DNA from: Bacteroidales bacterium UBA1736
GTDB taxonomy: Bacteria > Bacteroidota > Bacteroidia > Bacteroidales > UBA932
Assembly (NCBI GenBank): GCA_002315825.1
Contig: DCIC01000078.1
Coordinates: forward strand, 210 to 8,667
Direction of reading: 5' to 3'
DNA length: 8,458 nucleotides
Shown here: positions 6,200 to 8,458 of the stretch, in pieces
Layout of the letters: each line of letters begins with the position of its first letter
Numbering within the stretch: position 1 is the stretch's first letter
The notes under the pieces: generated by a model
Seen by the model: only the letters and a program-made list of their open reading frames with translations
Told to the model about the DNA's origin: nothing
The model's database searches: none
Program-made: the position numbers and the translations under genes

Positions 6200-8458
6200 T
6201 CAATTTACCGTACGTATTTCAATGCTTGCCGAGCCTATTTCCGATGAAACCGTCATAACGGCTGTACCCTTTCTACCTTTTATGGAACGAACGACTCCAA
6301 GAGCCTTGCCGCTGAAAAGAGCTTTGTCTTGTCCTTTAAGGGAAAGCGTATCACAGGCATTTCCATTATCAACTCCGAACAGCTCCCCATCTCCGCTCAC
6401 ATCAAAGTGAAGCATCAGGCTTGCATCCGGCACCACAACTCCTTCGGCATCAAGGGCTTCGACGGTGATATATGAAAGGTCGTAGCCATCGGCAGTGATG
6501 ATGTCCCTGTCGGCGGAAAGCTTCAGCGAAGAGGGTTCTCCACTGCTTTGCCTCCTGTCACGTGCAACTTCCTTTCCATCCTTGTACGAGACAGCCTCCA
6601 GTGTTCCGCTCTCATAGGCTATGCCCAGCCATTGGGCGTGCAGGCGTTGAGAATCCTTTTGACTTTTACCGAGGGACTTGCCATTTACAAACAACTCGAC
6701 TTCATCAGCGTTGTTGTAATACGCCCAGACATCCACAGTGTCTCCGGGGTTCCAGTTCCAATGGGGAAGCAGGTGAAGCACAGTCTTGTCTGTCCATTCG
6801 CTCTGATACATCCAATACGTATCTTTTGGAAATCCGGCAAGATCCACAACACCGAAATAAGAACTTCTCGCAGGCCAGGGGAAAGGAGTCGGTTCGCCCA
6901 GATAGTCAAAGCCTGTCCATAGGTAAGTGCCGGCAATGAAATCGTGGTCCCTGACGGCTGTCCAGGCCTGCTCTGCGGTAGCTCCCCAAGGAACGCGGGA
7001 CATATCAAAAGCAGTAAGTTGATTATCCTCAGGATAAGGGGTGTTTGCCGCCTCAGGATATTGGTCAACATATTTGTGAGGGAGTACTTCAAGAGTGGTG
7101 GAGGGGAAGTGATAGATTCCACGGCTATTGGTGGAAGATGCTGTTTCAGAGCCAATTAGCGGCTGATTGGGGAACCACTCCCGGATGAGTTCATATTTGT
7201 TTGCATTGTAATTGATGCCCAGCACATCAAGAGCACCGCTGCAAAGAACATTGTTGGACAGTTTTGCGTGATTGCATCCTGATGTAATGGCTCTGGTGCT
7301 GTCCAGATCTCTGACAATCTTGGCAAGGTGTCTTGTCAGCAGAACATTGGGATTACTCTCCATAGGATCATTGACCTTGTTGGGGTCAGAGAAATTAAGA
7401 AGGAAATTGGCCTCTTCGGGAGAAAGGTTTTCAAGAGATTGATCTTGCGCGTCGTTCTGTTCGGGGACTTCGTTGCCAATGCTCCACATCACTATCGAAG
7501 GATGATTTCTGTCTCGCTTGATAAAGTCCGAGAGATCCCTCGTATGCCACTGCTCAAAGAAACGGGCATAATCATAGCGGGTTTTTCGTCTTTTCCATAT
7601 GTCAAATGCCTCATCCATAACTACAAATCCCATCTGGTCACAAAGTTTCAGCAATTCAGGTGCGGGAGGGTTGTGGGAGGTCCTGATGGAATTGACACCC
7701 ATATCCTTTAGAATTTGAAGTTCCCTTTCCAGTGCACGCAGGTGTACTGCGCTTCCAATACATCCCATATCATGGTGAAGGCACACACCCTTGAGTTTGA
7801 CAGACTTCCCGTTAAGGAAGAAACCCTTCTGAGCGTCAAAACAAAAAGATCTTATTCCGAAGATTTGGGAATATTTGTCTATGACCTTCTTTCCATCTTT
7901 GATGTAAACATTCAAAGTGTACAAGTTAGGAGAAACTATATCCCATAACTTTGGGTTTTCTATCTCCAATACATTTCCCTGACCGGAAGAAACAAGTCTG
8001 CCGCTGTCATCCAGAATTTCGAAGAAAAGAGTCTGCCCCTGCTGTATGTTTTCAGTCTCGACTTCAACGCAAACCGAAGCCTTTTCTTTGCTTATTTGTG
8101 GAGTTGTGACAAAAACGCCATTGTATGCAACGTGGGATTTGTTTGTGGTGACAAGACGGACATTCCTGTAGATACCGCATCCGGCATACCAGCGGGAATT
8201 AGGTTGTTCGGCGTTGTCGCATCGTACTGCAATAAGATTGTCCTGGCCCGGTGGATTCAGCTCATCGGTGATGTCATAAGAGAAAGAGCTGTATCCGTAT
8301 GGCCTTGTGCCGATTTTCTTGCCATTGACAAAGACCGTACTGTTCATAAAAATACCATCAAATTCTATGGAACACAATCTGGACTTCCCAGCTTCTTCGG
8401 GAGTTGTGAAATGCTTCCTGTACCAGCCGATCCCTCCGGGAAGGGCTCCACCTGTGGG
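6200..8458 (-). CDS. Glycoside hydrolase family 2 (beta-galactosidase type), N-terminus outside window
   Basis: The frame is open to the last base, giving 752 visible residues of a GH2 enzyme; numbering here starts at the first visible codon. Residues 1-105 are the sugar-binding jelly-roll domain (TGGALPGGIGWYRK at 2-15). About 106-202 is the immunoglobulin-like domain. The TIM-barrel follows: FFLNGKSVKLKGVCLHHD (213-230), RTSHNPP (259-265), acid/base SIGNE (326-330, Glu330) and the nucleophile in IGSETASS (435-442, Glu438), then YLWTGFDYLGEP (512-523). After the barrel come a DUF4982-like domain (about 555-635) and a final Ig-like domain (about 640-750). These features fit retaining beta-galactosidases of gut Bacteroidales, acting on host or plant glycans, but GH2 also includes glucuronidases and mannosidases, so the specificity is open. 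The missing part, perhaps 50-80 residues, would include any signal peptide. A stretch after Glu330 (335-375) appears longer than usual. Confidence 0.93.
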   Translation of the reverse strand, partial: PTGGALPGGIGWYRKHFTTPEEAGKSRLCSIEFDGIFMNSTVFVNGKKIGTRPYGYSSFSYDITDELNPPGQDNLIAVRCDNAEQPNSRWYAGCGIYRNVRLVTTNKSHVAYNGVFVTTPQISKEKASVCVEVETENIQQGQTLFFEILDDSGRLVSSGQGNVLEIENPKLWDIVSPNLYTLNVYIKDGKKVIDKYSQIFGIRSFCFDAQKGFFLNGKSVKLKGVCLHHDMGCIGSAVHLRALERELQILKDMGVNSIRTSHNPPAPELLKLCDQMGFVVMDEAFDIWKRRKTRYDYARFFEQWHTRDLSDFIKRDRNHPSIVMWSIGNEVPEQNDAQDQSLENLSPEEANFLLNFSDPNKVNDPMESNPNVLLTRHLAKIVRDLDSTRAITSGCNHAKLSNNVLCSGALDVLGINYNANKYELIREWFPNQPLIGSETASSTNSRGIYHFPSTTLEVLPHKYVDQYPEAANTPYPEDNQLTAFDMSRVPWGATAEQAWTAVRDHDFIAGTYLWTGFDYLGEPTPFPWPARSSYFGVVDLAGFPKDTYWMYQSEWTDKTVLHLLPHWNWNPGDTVDVWAYYNNADEVELFVNGKSLGKSQKDSQRLHAQWLGIAYESGTLEAVSYKDGKEVARDRRQSSGEPSSLKLSADRDIITADGYDLSYITVEALDAEGVVVPDASLMLHFDVSGDGELFGVDNGNACDTLSLKGQDKALFSGKALGVVRSIKGRKGTAVMTVSSEIGSASIEIRTVN

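Overview
The window looks like chromosomal DNA from a member of the Bacteroidota, most likely order Bacteroidales. The grounds are: promoter octamers of the Bacteroidota type (TAnnTTTG) ahead of three genes, one of them with an upstream TTTG at 19 bp; a tRNA end with no encoded CCA; very weak ribosome binding sites; and protein families I associate with gut Bacteroidales (a GH2 glycosidase with DUF4982-like and Ig-like C-terminal domains, and an ABCG-like exporter with an N-terminal helical extension). A narrower placement, for example Muribaculaceae, is only a guess.

Layout. Positions 1-24 are the 3' end of a tRNA, followed by a strong intrinsic terminator (28-57) whose T-tract also supplies the -33 element of the next promoter. 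Positions 112-2723 form a two-gene operon on the plus strand with an ATGA overlap: a lipoprotein-anchored solute-binding domain fused to an amino-acid-type permease, then its GlnQ-like ATPase, which carries an extra domain of about 120 residues. Positions 2726-5596 (minus strand) encode a large ABCG/White-type transporter with ATPase and membrane domains in one chain; it meets the operon tail to tail with 2 bp between stop codons. Positions 5597-5677 form a compact divergent promoter region. Positions 5678-6178 (plus strand) encode a GNAT acetyltransferase. Positions 6200-8458 (minus strand) encode a GH2 beta-galactosidase-type enzyme that runs off the right edge without its N-terminus. No gap between genes exceeds 300 bases, and I see no transposon, CRISPR array or phage gene.

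How the parts work together. The first two genes form a self-contained importer, probably for polar amino acids, with binding, translocation and ATPase functions in two polypeptides. The ABCG-like protein is a separate transporter of unknown substrate. The acetyltransferase shares only a promoter region with it, and the glycosidase is presumably part of an outside carbohydrate locus.

The points most worth a second look are: the importer's binding domain appears circularly permuted (lobe 2 precedes lobe 1); its ATPase carries a C-terminal domain resembling a degenerate RsbW/HATPase fold; and the exporter and acetyltransferase promoters form a near-symmetric overlapping pair in which the acetyltransferase mRNA may be leaderless.
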